The notes beneath the pieces are model-generated. The model did not search any database, had not been told where the DNA came from, and saw only the letters and a list, made by a program, of their open reading frames with translations. Source: Rubrolithibacter danxiaensis (GTDB taxonomy: Bacteria; Bacteroidota; Bacteroidia; Sphingobacteriales; Sphingobacteriaceae). Taken from it: a DNA stretch of 64,000 nt. Positions 17,056-26,823 of this stretch are shown piece by piece. Position 1 is the first letter of the stretch; each line of letters starts with the position of its first letter. Position numbers and translations under genes: made by a program. The stretch covers positions 124,001 through 188,000 of the forward strand of contig NZ_JBKOPS010000005.1 in assembly GCF_047272945.1 (NCBI RefSeq), given 5' to 3'.

Positions 17056-18312
17056 GTGGACAGAGTTATACCCAAAAAAACGTGGACGACTAAACGGATT
17101 ACTACGATTGCCGGAGGAGCAGCAGTTATTTTGCTTCTTGCTTCGAGCTACTATTTTACATCCGGGAAGAGCAGGGTTAATGTAAATACAGAACGTATCA
17201 CAATCAGTGAAATCAAGAAAGGGACGTTTCAGGAATTTATTCCGGTAAATGGTATTGTGCTTCCTATAACAACTATTTATCTGGATGCTGCCGAAGGTGG
17301 TAGGGTGGAAGAAAAATATGTGGAAGATGGTGCTATGATGAAAAAAGGCGACCCTATAATGCGCCTTTCAAATACCGACCTTGAACTAAACCTGGCTAAC
17401 CAGGAAACAGCGGTGTTTGATGTATTGACACAAATGCAGAATACCAAGAACAATGCGCAACAAAATACAATCGGAAAGCTGAACCAAATGGCGGATGTTG
17501 ATAATGCATTAAAAGAAGCAGAACGGGTTTATAAACTGAATAAAAAGCTTTACGATCAAAAGGCCATAGGCTTGCAGGAATTCAAATCATCAGAGAACTT
17601 ATATAACTATCAGCTTCGTCGTAAAAAGCTGACATCTGCAGTGCTTAAGCAAGACTCGGTATCAACGAAGCAACAGCTTGAGCAGATGAACGAATCGTAT
17701 GAACGGATGAAAAACGCTTTATCGCTGATGCGGAAAAAAGTGGGTGATCTGGTTGTTCGAGCTCCTGTGGATGGGCAATTGACCTCAATGGATGCAGAAA
17801 TAGGACAGTCGAAAAATAAAGGCGAACGCTTAGGCCAGCTGGATGTAATGAGCGGCTTCAAGGTGCGGGCGGATATTGATGAACATTACATTTCAAGAAT
17901 CTTTACCGGGCTGATGGGAGATTTCAGTTTCAACGATAAAACCTACAAACTAAAAATAAAGAAGGTATTTACACAGGTTACAAACGGACGTTTCCAGGTA
18001 GATATGGAATTTGTGGGCGAGGTTCCTAAGGGAATACGCCGCGGACAAACGCTCCAAATAAGATTGGCTCTGAGTGATGAAACACAGGCACTGCTTTTAC
18101 CAAGGGGAGGATTTTATCAGCAAACCGGAGGCAACTGGATATTTAAACTCAGTGAAAATGGTAAAACAGCGTACAGAGTTGACGTGCAACTTGGAAGACA
18201 AAATCCCGATTATTATGAAGTGATGCAGGGACTAAAACCCGGAGATAAGGTAGTGACTTCAAGTTACGAAAATTATGGGGATATGCAGGAATTGGTGTTG
18301 AAGAAGGAGTAG
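17056..18312 (+). CDS. HlyD/MacA-type periplasmic adaptor (efflux RND-like membrane fusion protein)
   Basis: 418 residues from a GTG start (no usable ATG nearby; the frame begins VDRVIPKKTWTTKR). One membrane helix (about 15-37) anchors it in the inner membrane. Then come a first lipoyl half (about 60-110), a long alpha-helical hairpin rich in Gln, Glu and Lys (about 115-235), the second lipoyl half (VRAPVDGQLTSMDAEIGQ), and beta-barrel and membrane-proximal domains (GDKVVTSSYENYG). Such adaptors link an inner-membrane ABC permease to a TolC channel. It is the only adaptor in the window and the first gene after sigma-54-like promoter 1, so it probably serves all the permeases that follow. Confidence 0.94.
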   Translation: MDRVIPKKTWTTKRITTIAGGAAVILLLASSYYFTSGKSRVNVNTERITISEIKKGTFQEFIPVNGIVLPITTIYLDAAEGGRVEEKYVEDGAMMKKGDPIMRLSNTDLELNLANQETAVFDVLTQMQNTKNNAQQNTIGKLNQMADVDNALKEAERVYKLNKKLYDQKAIGLQEFKSSENLYNYQLRRKKLTSAVLKQDSVSTKQQLEQMNESYERMKNALSLMRKKVGDLVVRAPVDGQLTSMDAEIGQSKNKGERLGQLDVMSGFKVRADIDEHYISRIFTGLMGDFSFNDKTYKLKIKKVFTQVTNGRFQVDMEFVGEVPKGIRRGQTLQIRLALSDETQALLLPRGGFYQQTGGNWIFKLSENGKTAYRVDVQLGRQNPDYYEVMQGLKPGDKVVTSSYENYGDMQELVLKKE

Positions 18313-18426
18313 CGTATAGCTATGCCAGAAATGGAGCCCGTTATAGAAACGTATATAGAGAGTGTTAAAATTAAATATAAAAATAATTGCTAAAACCTAA
18401 AAGCTTTTAGCTCCAACCTGTAAAGT

Positions 18427-19104
18427 ATGATCAAAATTACCAACCTCGAAAAATTTTATCGCACAGAAGAAGTAGAAACTGTGGCTCTGAACAAAATCTC
18501 AATTGATGTTAAGAAAGGCGAATTTGTGGCCGTAATGGGGCCTTCCGGATGCGGAAAATCAACCTTACTTAACATTTTGGGTTTGCTTGACGACCTCGAT
18601 TCGGGGAGCTATCTTTTTAACGGGATAGAAGTGGCAAACTTTAACGAACGTAAAAGATCTGAATTGAGAAAAAACAACATTGGTTTCGTATTTCAAAGTT
18701 TTAACCTGATAGATGAGCTTACTGTGTACGAAAATGTTGAACTGCCGCTTATTTATACAAAAACCCCTGCTGCCGAGCGGAAGAAGAAGGTAGAAGCAGT
18801 GCTTGATAAGGTACAGATTATGCACCGTCGTAATCATTATCCTCAGCAGCTATCCGGGGGACAGCAACAACGTGTGGCAGTTGCAAGAGCAGTGGTGAAC
18901 GACCCGAAACTGATACTGGCGGATGAGCCCACCGGTAACCTCGATTCATCAAACGGTAATGAGGTGATGGAGCTGCTTACAGATCTCAATCAACAGGGAA
19001 CTACGATTGTAATGGTAACACATTCTGAACACGATGCCCGCTACAGCCATCGTATCATACGGATGCTTGACGGGCAGGTAGTACTTGAAAATATAATGGT
19101 TTAG
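18427..19104 (+). CDS. ABC transporter ATPase 1 (MacB/LolD type)
   Basis: 225 residues, the compact size of LolD/FtsE/MacB-type nucleotide-binding proteins. Walker A GPSGCGKST (38-46), Q-loop FVFQSFNLIDELTV, signature LSGGQQQRVAVARA (about 139-152), Walker B LILADEPTGNLDS (about 159-171) with a complete D-loop, and H-loop His in MVTHSEHD. All catalytic positions are intact. It would power the permeases from the cytoplasmic face. It lies between the adaptor (114-base gap) and permease 1 (163-base gap). Confidence 0.95.
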   Translation: MIKITNLEKFYRTEEVETVALNKISIDVKKGEFVAVMGPSGCGKSTLLNILGLLDDLDSGSYLFNGIEVANFNERKRSELRKNNIGFVFQSFNLIDELTVYENVELPLIYTKTPAAERKKKVEAVLDKVQIMHRRNHYPQQLSGGQQQRVAVARAVVNDPKLILADEPTGNLDSSNGNEVMELLTDLNQQGTTIVMVTHSEHDARYSHRIIRMLDGQVVLENIMV

Positions 19105-19125
19105 TTAAATTTTGATGTCCTTACG

Positions 19126-19154
19126 CTGACGGCGGGTGCCATTTCTGCCGTCAG
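19126..19154 (+). other. Stem-loop after ATPase 1
   Basis: CTGACGGC (19126-19133) pairs perfectly with GCCGTCAG (19147-19154) around a 13-base loop. No T-run follows, so it is not a standard terminator. It could stabilise the upstream mRNA end or reduce read-through into the permease genes. Confidence 0.45.
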
Positions 19155-19169
19155 TATAAAGGATCTTAC

Positions 19170-19193
19170 CCGGAAAGTTTAAGAACGGAATAA
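19170..19193 (+). pseudogene. Vestige of a permease 3' end
   Basis: The 24 bases read PESLRTE-stop and match, nearly base for base, the 3' ends of the permease genes (proline codon, then AGTTTAAGAACGGAATAA), with a three-base deletion relative to PVKSLRTE. The similarity runs past the stop into AAAGAG, as after permeases 4 and 8. No upstream coding sequence of that family remains, so this looks like the scar of a deleted array member. Confidence 0.55.
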
Positions 19194-19240
19194 AGAGCAA
19201 ATGAGCAATGAATGATCAGCTCTCAGCTCAATGCTAATAC

Positions 19241-19265
19241 TTAAAACCTACAACTTACAACTTTT
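19241..19265 (+). repeat. ACAACTTA-type leader repeat before permease 1
   Basis: Head-to-tail copies of a 9-10 base unit close to CTACAACTTA end two bases before the start codon. Related runs precede permeases 2, 3, 4, 8, 12 and 13 and the second ATPase, always abutting the start codon. They contain no Shine-Dalgarno sequence and are unpaired, A/C-rich leaders. Confidence 0.6.
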
Positions 19266-19267
19266 GT

Positions 19268-21625
19268 ATGCTAAAGAATTATTTAAAAATAGCCTGGCGG
19301 AACCTGTTTAAGCATAAGGCATTTTCTTTTATAAACATAGCGGGGCTTACTATCGGAATGGTTTGTACCATGCTGTTATTATTATGGGTGTATAATGAGC
19401 GGGTATGGGACAAGTTTAATCAGAACTACGATCGTATCTATCATATATTGTCCAATCGTAATTTCAATGGAGAGATTACTACGGGGCCTGATATGATGTA
19501 CCCTTTAGCTAAAGCCTTAAAAATAGCTTTACCGGAAGTAGAAGCTGCTACTACCGTATCCTTTGGCGAAAATACCTTATTCGCTGCAGGAGATAAAAAG
19601 TTAAAAAAGAGGACAGTTTTCACATCTCCTGATTTCTTCAATACCTTCACTTTCAAATTTATTCATGGAAATGCTGCAGCAGTTAAAGACCCAACAGCTG
19701 TAATTTTAACCGAAAGTACGGCCATAGCATTATTTAATACCGATGATGTAATAGGGCAGGCGGTGCGGGTAAATAATGGCCGCACAGCCTATGTAAAAGC
19801 CGTAATTAAAGATGTTCCGAGAAATTCAACCCTGCAATTTGATGGTATCATGCCATTTAATCCTGATTCTCCAGAAATTAAGGAAGCTGAAAACGAATGG
19901 GTGAACTGTAGTTACAGGGTATTTTTAAAAACAACAGTCAGCGCAAATACTTCCGCATTAGAGCAAAAGATACTCCAATTAATTAAGGAACGTACAGAAA
20001 AAGTAAATCCTACTACCAAGGGAAGTATCGTGTTGCATCCCATGAGCAAGTGGAGGCTATATGAAGAATTTAAAGACGGGAAAAATACAGGAGGGAGGAT
20101 TCAATATGTACACCTTTTTACGTGGATCGCTATTGTTATTCTCATTATTGCCTGTGTAAATTTCATGAACCTGTCGACTGCCAGTTCAGAGAAAAGAGCG
20201 AAAGAAGTTGGAGTTCGTAAAACTCTGGGATCGGAAAGAAATCAGTTACTGTGGCAGTTTCTTACCGAGTCTGTACTGCTGTCTCTGATAGCCTTTTTCC
20301 TTGCAGCAATCATCGTTTACATTTCGGTTCCTGTTTTTAGCCGTATGCTTGATTTAGATCTGCAGATTCCTGTTAAAGATCCTTTGTTCTGGGTTGTAAT
20401 TGCAGGTATAATAGGGGTGACAGGTTTTATTGCCGGTAGTTACCCGGCTTTTTATCTTTCCGGATTCAGTCCTGTAAAAGTGTTAAAAGGAACTTTTCTT
20501 CCGGGTCATCAGGCACTGCTGCCCAGAAAGATATTGGTTGTATCACAATTTATTGTTTCTATTATACTTATTTCGGCAACACTGGTAATTTACAGGCAGA
20601 TACAGTATGTGAAGAACAGAGACCTGGGGTATAACCCGGATAATTTAATCATGGTTCCTTCTTCATCCGCAACAGATAAAAGTTTTAAAGCAATTAAAAA
20701 TGACCTTTTGCAATCCGGAATGATCAGTTCTGTCGCACGATCATCCAGTCCCCTCACTACCATTTTAGGTTTTACCTCCGGAATCAGATGGCCCGGCGCA
20801 GGCGAAAACAGTAATCTGGTAATAGGTTTTCTTTTTGCAGACGGAGGGTTTTCAAAAACCATAAACGCAAAAATGCTCAATGGCCGTGATTTTTCTGACG
20901 GCGACAGTAACTCGGTAATTTTTAACAAAGAAGCAGTAAAGCTGATGGGACTTAAATCTCCCGTAGGATCAGAAATTACCTGGGCAGGGAAAAAACGAAC
21001 TATAGTGGGTGTGATTGATAATATGGTAATGGTTTCACCCTATGAAGCGGCATCTCCTTTAATGATCTGTTATGAAGATAAATGGTCAGGGAGCATGAAT
21101 ATTCGGCTTTCAGATAAAGCAGATGTACGAAAATCGCTGGTAACAATTGAAAACGTCTATAAAAAATACAGCCCGGAGTATCCGTTTGAATACAAATTTG
21201 TCGACGATGATTTTAACCTCAAATTTAATACGGAAGATCTCATCGGCAAACTTTCTCTGCTATTTGCAGGTGTAGCCATTTTTATTTGTTGCCTGGGTTT
21301 GTTTGGCCTTGTTTCTTTTTCTATAGAAAGAAGGGCAAAGGAAATAGGTGTGAGAAAAGTGCTTGGTGCATCAATCAGGCAATTACTGCTTCTCATGTCA
21401 AAAGAGTTCCTGTTGCTGGTTGCTTTTGCATTTTTTGTTGCTGTACCTGCCGCCTGGTGGGGCATGAATGAGTGGCTGAAAAACTATGCTTATCGTATTA
21501 ATATCAGCATCGGAATTTTTGTTCTTGTTGGGTTTTCGGTACTGCTGCTTACCATTATAACGGTTTGTTTAAATGCTTTAAAATCAGCAATAGTTAATCC
21601 AATTAAAAGTTTAAGAACGGAATAG
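19268..21625 (+). CDS. ABC permease 1, duplicated FtsX/MacB type
   Basis: 785 residues. Fold seen in the sequence: helix 1 at about 20-42; first MacB-type periplasmic domain; first FtsX block with helices at about 284-304, 334-356 and 374-396; helix 5 at about 422-442; second periplasmic domain; second FtsX block at about 661-684, 716-735 and 747-770. That makes eight helices, twice the four-helix MacB unit, without any ATPase domain. FtsX loop motif KRAKEVGVRKTLGS in the first block and RRAKEIGVRKVLGA in the second. It belongs to the subgroup with WRLYEEFKDG...GGRIQYV before the first FtsX block (shared with permeases 4 and 10). Ends NPIKSLRTE. Substrate unknown. Confidence 0.93.
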   Translation: MLKNYLKIAWRNLFKHKAFSFINIAGLTIGMVCTMLLLLWVYNERVWDKFNQNYDRIYHILSNRNFNGEITTGPDMMYPLAKALKIALPEVEAATTVSFGENTLFAAGDKKLKKRTVFTSPDFFNTFTFKFIHGNAAAVKDPTAVILTESTAIALFNTDDVIGQAVRVNNGRTAYVKAVIKDVPRNSTLQFDGIMPFNPDSPEIKEAENEWVNCSYRVFLKTTVSANTSALEQKILQLIKERTEKVNPTTKGSIVLHPMSKWRLYEEFKDGKNTGGRIQYVHLFTWIAIVILIIACVNFMNLSTASSEKRAKEVGVRKTLGSERNQLLWQFLTESVLLSLIAFFLAAIIVYISVPVFSRMLDLDLQIPVKDPLFWVVIAGIIGVTGFIAGSYPAFYLSGFSPVKVLKGTFLPGHQALLPRKILVVSQFIVSIILISATLVIYRQIQYVKNRDLGYNPDNLIMVPSSSATDKSFKAIKNDLLQSGMISSVARSSSPLTTILGFTSGIRWPGAGENSNLVIGFLFADGGFSKTINAKMLNGRDFSDGDSNSVIFNKEAVKLMGLKSPVGSEITWAGKKRTIVGVIDNMVMVSPYEAASPLMICYEDKWSGSMNIRLSDKADVRKSLVTIENVYKKYSPEYPFEYKFVDDDFNLKFNTEDLIGKLSLLFAGVAIFICCLGLFGLVSFSIERRAKEIGVRKVLGASIRQLLLLMSKEFLLLVAFAFFVAVPAAWWGMNEWLKNYAYRINISIGIFVLVGFSVLLLTIITVCLNALKSAIVNPIKSLRTE

Positions 21626-21750
21626 AGAGCATAAGGCATTAGCTCCAAGCGATTAGCTGTTAGCTAAAAGCGCAGAAATAGAAAATTAAAGAATACAGAT
21701 ACAAAGCAAAAAGCTTATAGTGGCAGCTAAAACCAAAAGTGCTTAACAGG

Positions 21751-21770
21751 TATAACTTACAACTTTCAGT
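21751..21770 (+). repeat. Short leader repeat before permease 2
   Basis: TATAACTTACAACTTTCAGT directly precedes the ATG, a shorter form of the ACAACTTA leader seen before permease 1. The preceding 100 bases contain several TTAGCT/AGCTAA words of no clear function. Confidence 0.45.
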
Positions 21771-24245
21771 ATGCTAAAGAATTATTTTAAAATCGCATTC
21801 AGAAGTTTAAACCGTAACAGGAGTTACACTATTATCAATATCGCCGGTTTGGCTGTTGGTATAGCCGTTTGTATAGTAATCTTTATCATTATACAATTTC
21901 AAACAAGCTTCGATGAGTTTCACTCCAAGAAAGATCGTGTCTATCGTGTATTGACTGAATCTCATCATGCAGATGCCGCCACTATTTCCTATGCGAAAAA
22001 CGTTCCTTTTCCAATGCCCGAAGCATTGAAAACGGCTTTTCCCCAAATAGAACAAGTAGCTCCTGTTTATGCAAGCCACAACGATGAGTTACAGGTATTG
22101 GATAATAACGGAACTCCTGTAAAAAATTTTAAAGAGCAGAGTGGCGTATTTTATACATCGCCTTCCTTCTTTAAAATATTTAATTTCCCTTTGCTTGCCG
22201 GTTCTTACGAATCATTAAAAGATCCGAACAATGTATTGCTTACAAAAGAAATTGCAGAGACCTATTTCGGCGATGGTCCTGATAGTTACCGGGAAGCGAT
22301 TGGTAAAACCATTAAACTAACAGGAACATACAGCATTGGTGCAGGATTGTTTCAGTCTCCGCCCGTTACGCTGAAAGTGTCAGGTATTCTAGCAACTATA
22401 CCGGCAAATACCGATTTTCAGCTAAAATTGGTGATTGCTTATGGAACAGATTTTACCGGAGATAAAATGTACGGGTTTCAACACCCCGACTGGAATGGCA
22501 CATCAGCTGATTTCGGTTGTTATGTTTTGTTGCCGCCTAATATTTCTGTTGATAATTTCAATCAGCAGCTGCAAGCATTTTCAAGAAAGGTATTACCTCC
22601 CGGTAATAAGAACAGTCATATTGTACAACCATTAAATGCTGTGCATTATGACGCAGAAACAGGAAATTACAGCAATAAGACAATCAGTCATCAACTGCTG
22701 AATGTATTGTGGCTGATTGCCGCTTTCATTCTATTAATTGCCTGCGTAAACTTCATTAACCTTTCTACAGCACAAGCCGTGAATCGTGCAAAGGAAGTTG
22801 GAGTAAGAAAAGTTCTGGGAAGTAACAGATCTCAATTGCAAATCCAATTCCTTGTAGAAACATTTTTAATAGTTACAAGTGCTGTAATGTTGGCATCGGT
22901 TATTACAATTCTTGCATTGCCTTATGTAAATCAACTTTTAGAGCTTTCGCTTTCATTCAACATACTAAACAATCCTGTAATTATTTTATTTCTTTTAGCT
23001 GTAACAATAATTGTAACCGCACTCGCAGGCTTTTATCCTTCTATTGTTTTATCACGTTTCAATCCTGTTAATGCTTTAAAAAGTAAGCTCACAGCGAATA
23101 CTACAAAGGGCGTTTCATTAAGAAGAGGATTGGTAGTGTTTCAATTTATCATTGCGCAGGTTCTGATCATCGGAACACTCATCATTGTAAAGCAAATGGA
23201 TTATTTTATGAATCGGCCCTTGGGCTTCGATAAAGATGCCATTGTAAATGTTCCTTTTCGCCCTGATAGTACCGGCAGCAAACTGACAGATTATTTAAGG
23301 CAAAAGTTAGTGCAGGTGAACGGCGTACAGACGGTAAGTTTTAGTTCAAACACGCCCGTTGAAGATGATAATAACAGGTTTACCACACTCAAATTTGATC
23401 ATTCAATAAAAGACGAAGATTTCCCGGCTATTGTCAAATTCGCTGATAACGAATATTTGCCGACTTATAAACTGCAATTAGTAACCGGAAGAAATTTGCA
23501 GGCGTCTGACATGACAAGAGAATTTTTAGTGAATGAATCGTTTGTAAAAAGTCTGGGGCTTACAAGACCTGAAGATATATTGAACAAAGAAGTAAGTATA
23601 TGGGGCGATGTAATAAAATGTCCGGTTGTAGGTGTAGTGAAAGATTTTAATGACAGGTCTTTACGCCAAAGTGTTGCACCGTTAATTATTGCCACAAATA
23701 TTACCATGTATCGGCAGGCTTCCATAAAACTGGCAACGACAAACATTGCTTCTGCCATGGAATCTGTTAAAAATATATGGGAGCAGGCATTTCCAGATTA
23801 TGTTTATGAATACAGGTTTTTGGATGATAAAATCGAAAGTTTTTATAAGCAGGAAAGCCAGTTATCACGATTATATTCAATTTTTGCAGCCATCGCGATA
23901 TTCCTCAGCTGTCTTGGGTTGTATGGTTTAGCCTCCTTCATGGCCGTGCAACGAATAAAAGAAGTAGCTATTCGTAAAGTACTAGGTGCTACTGCTGGCA
24001 AGATCATTTATTTGTTTTCAAAAGAATTTATCATACTCATTGCAATTGCTTTTTCGATTGCTACCCCCGTTGCATGGTATTACATGCACCAATGGTTGCA
24101 AGATTACGCTTATCGCATCAACATCAGCTGGTGGTTATTTGCTGCGGGCGGACTTGTTGCAATAGTTATTGCACTTGCAACAATTAGTTTCCAGGCAATG
24201 AAGGCAGCGGTAGCAAACCCTGTAAAAAGTTTAAGAACGGAATAG
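21771..24245 (+). CDS. ABC permease 2, longest member of the array
   Basis: 824 residues. The extra length sits in the first periplasmic domain (about residues 170-215, between TYFGDGPDSYREAIG and VSGILATIP), so the substrate-facing part differs most from its neighbours. First FtsX block starts at about 309 (LLIACVNFINLSTAQ, NRAKEVGVRKVLGS), helix 5 at about 453, second FtsX block at about 699 (IKEVAIRKVLGA, where EIG is replaced by EVA). A typical LH.S motif before the first block is missing; instead the segment reads NAVHYDAETGNYSNKTI. Ends NPVKSLRTE. 145 bases downstream of permease 1, with no promoter recognised between. Confidence 0.93.
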   Translation: MLKNYFKIAFRSLNRNRSYTIINIAGLAVGIAVCIVIFIIIQFQTSFDEFHSKKDRVYRVLTESHHADAATISYAKNVPFPMPEALKTAFPQIEQVAPVYASHNDELQVLDNNGTPVKNFKEQSGVFYTSPSFFKIFNFPLLAGSYESLKDPNNVLLTKEIAETYFGDGPDSYREAIGKTIKLTGTYSIGAGLFQSPPVTLKVSGILATIPANTDFQLKLVIAYGTDFTGDKMYGFQHPDWNGTSADFGCYVLLPPNISVDNFNQQLQAFSRKVLPPGNKNSHIVQPLNAVHYDAETGNYSNKTISHQLLNVLWLIAAFILLIACVNFINLSTAQAVNRAKEVGVRKVLGSNRSQLQIQFLVETFLIVTSAVMLASVITILALPYVNQLLELSLSFNILNNPVIILFLLAVTIIVTALAGFYPSIVLSRFNPVNALKSKLTANTTKGVSLRRGLVVFQFIIAQVLIIGTLIIVKQMDYFMNRPLGFDKDAIVNVPFRPDSTGSKLTDYLRQKLVQVNGVQTVSFSSNTPVEDDNNRFTTLKFDHSIKDEDFPAIVKFADNEYLPTYKLQLVTGRNLQASDMTREFLVNESFVKSLGLTRPEDILNKEVSIWGDVIKCPVVGVVKDFNDRSLRQSVAPLIIATNITMYRQASIKLATTNIASAMESVKNIWEQAFPDYVYEYRFLDDKIESFYKQESQLSRLYSIFAAIAIFLSCLGLYGLASFMAVQRIKEVAIRKVLGATAGKIIYLFSKEFIILIAIAFSIATPVAWYYMHQWLQDYAYRINISWWLFAAGGLVAIVIALATISFQAMKAAVANPVKSLRTE

Positions 24246-24310
24246 AGGAATTAGCTATAAGCTTTCAGCTACTGGAAGCCGGTAGTATAAAAATAACGTC
24301 AAATGCAAAC

Positions 24311-24366
24311 ACTAAAACTTACAACCCATAACTTATAACCTACAACTTACAACTCACAACTCAACC
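24311..24366 (+). repeat. Longest ACAACTTA leader repeat, before permease 3
   Basis: About five units of a roughly 10-base A/C/T word (variants ACTTACAACC, ACTTATAACC, ACTTACAACT) fill the 56 bases up to the ATG at 24367. G is completely absent from this stretch, which would keep the ribosome-binding region unstructured. Confidence 0.6.
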
Positions 24367-26748
24367 ATGATAAGAAACTACTTCAAAATAGCAATAAGAA
24401 ATTTATGGAAGAATAAAGCCTATTCTTTTCTAAATATTCTTGGTTTGGCAGTTGGTATGTCTGCCTGCTTTCTGATTTATCTCTATGTAAATTTCGAATT
24501 AAGTTATGACTCGATGCATAGCAAAGCCGATCGTATTTACCGGCTTAATTGTGATATAAAAACCCCGTCGGAAACACTGAATATAAGTGCAAATTCTGCC
24601 CCAATGGCTATTAGCATTAAACAGGATTTCAGCCAGGTAGAATCTGTAGTAAGAATAAGTCAGCAAAGTTTATTACTCAGAAAAGGGGACGTTAAGTTCC
24701 AGGAAGAAAATGCATTTGCAGCCGATTCCACTTTTTTTAATGTTTTTGATTTTCCACTTATTAAGGGAAATAAACAAACCGTTTTGAAAGAACCTTTTAG
24801 TATTGTACTATCAGAAACGGCCGCAAAAAAATACTTTGGTTCCGAAAATCCGGTGGGTAAAAACCTGTTAATAACAGGCGACGGGCTGAATGCCACCATT
24901 ACCGGGGTAATGAAAGATATTCCTGAAAATACCCATTTTAGGCCGGATCTGCTGATTTCTTTATCAACCTATACGCAGAATTTTAATAAAGGTGCAGATG
25001 AGCAGTGGGGTAATTTTTGGCTTACTTCTTATATTTTACTTAAACCGGGAACCAACGCTAAATCATTAGAAAAACAATTCCCTGCCTTTTTAGAAAAACG
25101 TGACGGCAAGGAAATGAAAGAATCGCAAATGTATTTTACATTGACCTTAGAGCCTTTAAGGGATGTTTATTTAAAATCAAAGCGGGATGGCTATGCAAGA
25201 GGTAATATCAATAATGTATATATTTTCTCTCTTGTAGCATTGTTTATACTCATTATTGCCTGTATCAACTTTATTAACCTTACTACTGCACGCAGCAGTG
25301 AACGGGCAAAGGAAGTGGGAATCCGTAAAGTAGTTGGTGCGGTTAAATTTCAGCTTGCCGGGCAATTTATCAGCGAATCTGTAATTATATCAATTGCATC
25401 GTTCTTTATCAGCGTGATTTTATGTGCCTTGCTGCTTCCGTTATTTAACCAGCTGGCAGGAAAACAAGTAAGCGATGGTATTTTCACACACCCCCTTTAT
25501 ATCCTTACTCTTTTCTTTATTTCTATTGCAATAGGTATTGTAGCGGGAATTTATCCCTCACTTGTATTATCTTCCTTTAAGCCAATTGCGGTTTTAAAAG
25601 GACGCTTTGCTACAAGTTCCGGCGGCTTACTACTCAGAAAAGCTTTGGTAATTGTTCAGTTTACCATGTCCATTGCATTGATAGTAGGAACTATTGTCGT
25701 TTACAATCAGCTGAATTACATGAGGAATCAGGATTTAGGCTTTAAAAAAGACCAGATGCTGATTCTGGATACACATAATGATAAGAATAAAACAGCGTTA
25801 AAAGAGTCCATATCATCCATTCCGGGTGTTGTGTCTACAGCACTTTCTTCAAGCGTACCAGGCGGAGGAAATCCCGGAGCATATTCAAAAGTTGAAAATA
25901 AATCGGGTGATATGCAAACAGCTAACCTTGATTTGTATTTTGTGGATTTTGATTATATCCCTCAATATAAAATGAAGTTTCTTGCAGGACGTTCTTTTTC
26001 AAAAGAATTTGGTACCGATACTACCCAGGCGATGGTAGTGAACGAAAGCACCGTAAAACTGTTAGGATACAGCTCGCCTCAACAAGCTATTGGGAAAAAG
26101 TTTGACCAGTGGGGCAGGCAGGGAAAAATTATAGGAGTAGTTAAAGACTTTCACTTCCGGTCTTTACAAGAACCTATCAAGCCTTTAACCTTACGGATTG
26201 AACCGGGCGGATGTAATTTAATTTCTGTAAATCTTTCAGGAGGAAATTTGCCTGCAACTGTAAAAGCAATAGAAGCAAAATGGAAAGAACTTATTCCAGA
26301 CAGGCCCTTTGAATATGTTTTCCTGAATGATTCGTTTAACAAGCAATATAAATCAGAAGAAAATTTTGGAAACCTGTTTCTCAATTTTGCCATCCTTGCC
26401 ATCTTTATTTCCTGTTTAGGCTTATTGGGACTTGCTTCCTACAGCACCTTACAACGAACTAAAGAGATCGGGGTAAGAAAGGTCTTGGGTGCAAGTGTAT
26501 CTAATATTGTTAATCTTTTATCTATAGAATTTTTAAAGTTAGTAGGCATTGCTTTCATAATTGCTTCGCCAATTGCCTGGTTTGTAATGAATAAATGGTT
26601 GCAGGGTTTTGCCTATAAAAATGATTTAAGCTGGTGGATATTTCTTTTGGCCGGATTTCTTGCAGTAATCATAGCATTTACAACAATTAGTTTTCAGGCT
26701 ATAAAAGCAGCGCTGACAAATCCGGTTAAGAGTTTACGAACGGAGTAG
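24367..26748 (+). CDS. ABC permease 3
   Basis: 793 residues; helix 1 at about 20-42 (SFLNILGLAVGMSACFLIYLYV). First FtsX block begins at about 281 with NNVYIFSLVALFILIIACINF, then SERAKEVGIRKVVGA; helix 5 at about 430; second FtsX block at about 668 (QRTKEIGVRKVLGA). The pre-membrane segment is LRDVYLKSKRDGYARGN, a variant of the IHLHS type. The second periplasmic domain holds an unusual glycine-rich patch (SVPGGGNPGAYSK) and an early ERG-like GGCNLISVN segment. Ends NPVKSLRTE. Same transcription unit as permeases 1, 2 and 4 by spacing (121 bases before, 75 after). Confidence 0.93.
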   Translation: MIRNYFKIAIRNLWKNKAYSFLNILGLAVGMSACFLIYLYVNFELSYDSMHSKADRIYRLNCDIKTPSETLNISANSAPMAISIKQDFSQVESVVRISQQSLLLRKGDVKFQEENAFAADSTFFNVFDFPLIKGNKQTVLKEPFSIVLSETAAKKYFGSENPVGKNLLITGDGLNATITGVMKDIPENTHFRPDLLISLSTYTQNFNKGADEQWGNFWLTSYILLKPGTNAKSLEKQFPAFLEKRDGKEMKESQMYFTLTLEPLRDVYLKSKRDGYARGNINNVYIFSLVALFILIIACINFINLTTARSSERAKEVGIRKVVGAVKFQLAGQFISESVIISIASFFISVILCALLLPLFNQLAGKQVSDGIFTHPLYILTLFFISIAIGIVAGIYPSLVLSSFKPIAVLKGRFATSSGGLLLRKALVIVQFTMSIALIVGTIVVYNQLNYMRNQDLGFKKDQMLILDTHNDKNKTALKESISSIPGVVSTALSSSVPGGGNPGAYSKVENKSGDMQTANLDLYFVDFDYIPQYKMKFLAGRSFSKEFGTDTTQAMVVNESTVKLLGYSSPQQAIGKKFDQWGRQGKIIGVVKDFHFRSLQEPIKPLTLRIEPGGCNLISVNLSGGNLPATVKAIEAKWKELIPDRPFEYVFLNDSFNKQYKSEENFGNLFLNFAILAIFISCLGLLGLASYSTLQRTKEIGVRKVLGASVSNIVNLLSIEFLKLVGIAFIIASPIAWFVMNKWLQGFAYKNDLSWWIFLLAGFLAVIIAFTTISFQAIKAALTNPVKSLRTE

Positions 26749-26780
26749 GGTCACCTGAAAAATGGAGATTTGCGTAAATC

Positions 26781-26820
26781 TTAAAACCTACAACTTACAA
26801 CCCATAACTTAAAACCTTTT
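26781..26820 (+). repeat. ACAACTTA leader repeat before permease 4
   Basis: Three to four units (AACCTACAACTTACAACCCA and relatives) end three bases before the ATG at 26824. The same CCTACAACTTACAAC string occurs before permeases 1 and 3. Confidence 0.55.
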
Positions 26821-26823
26821 CCT

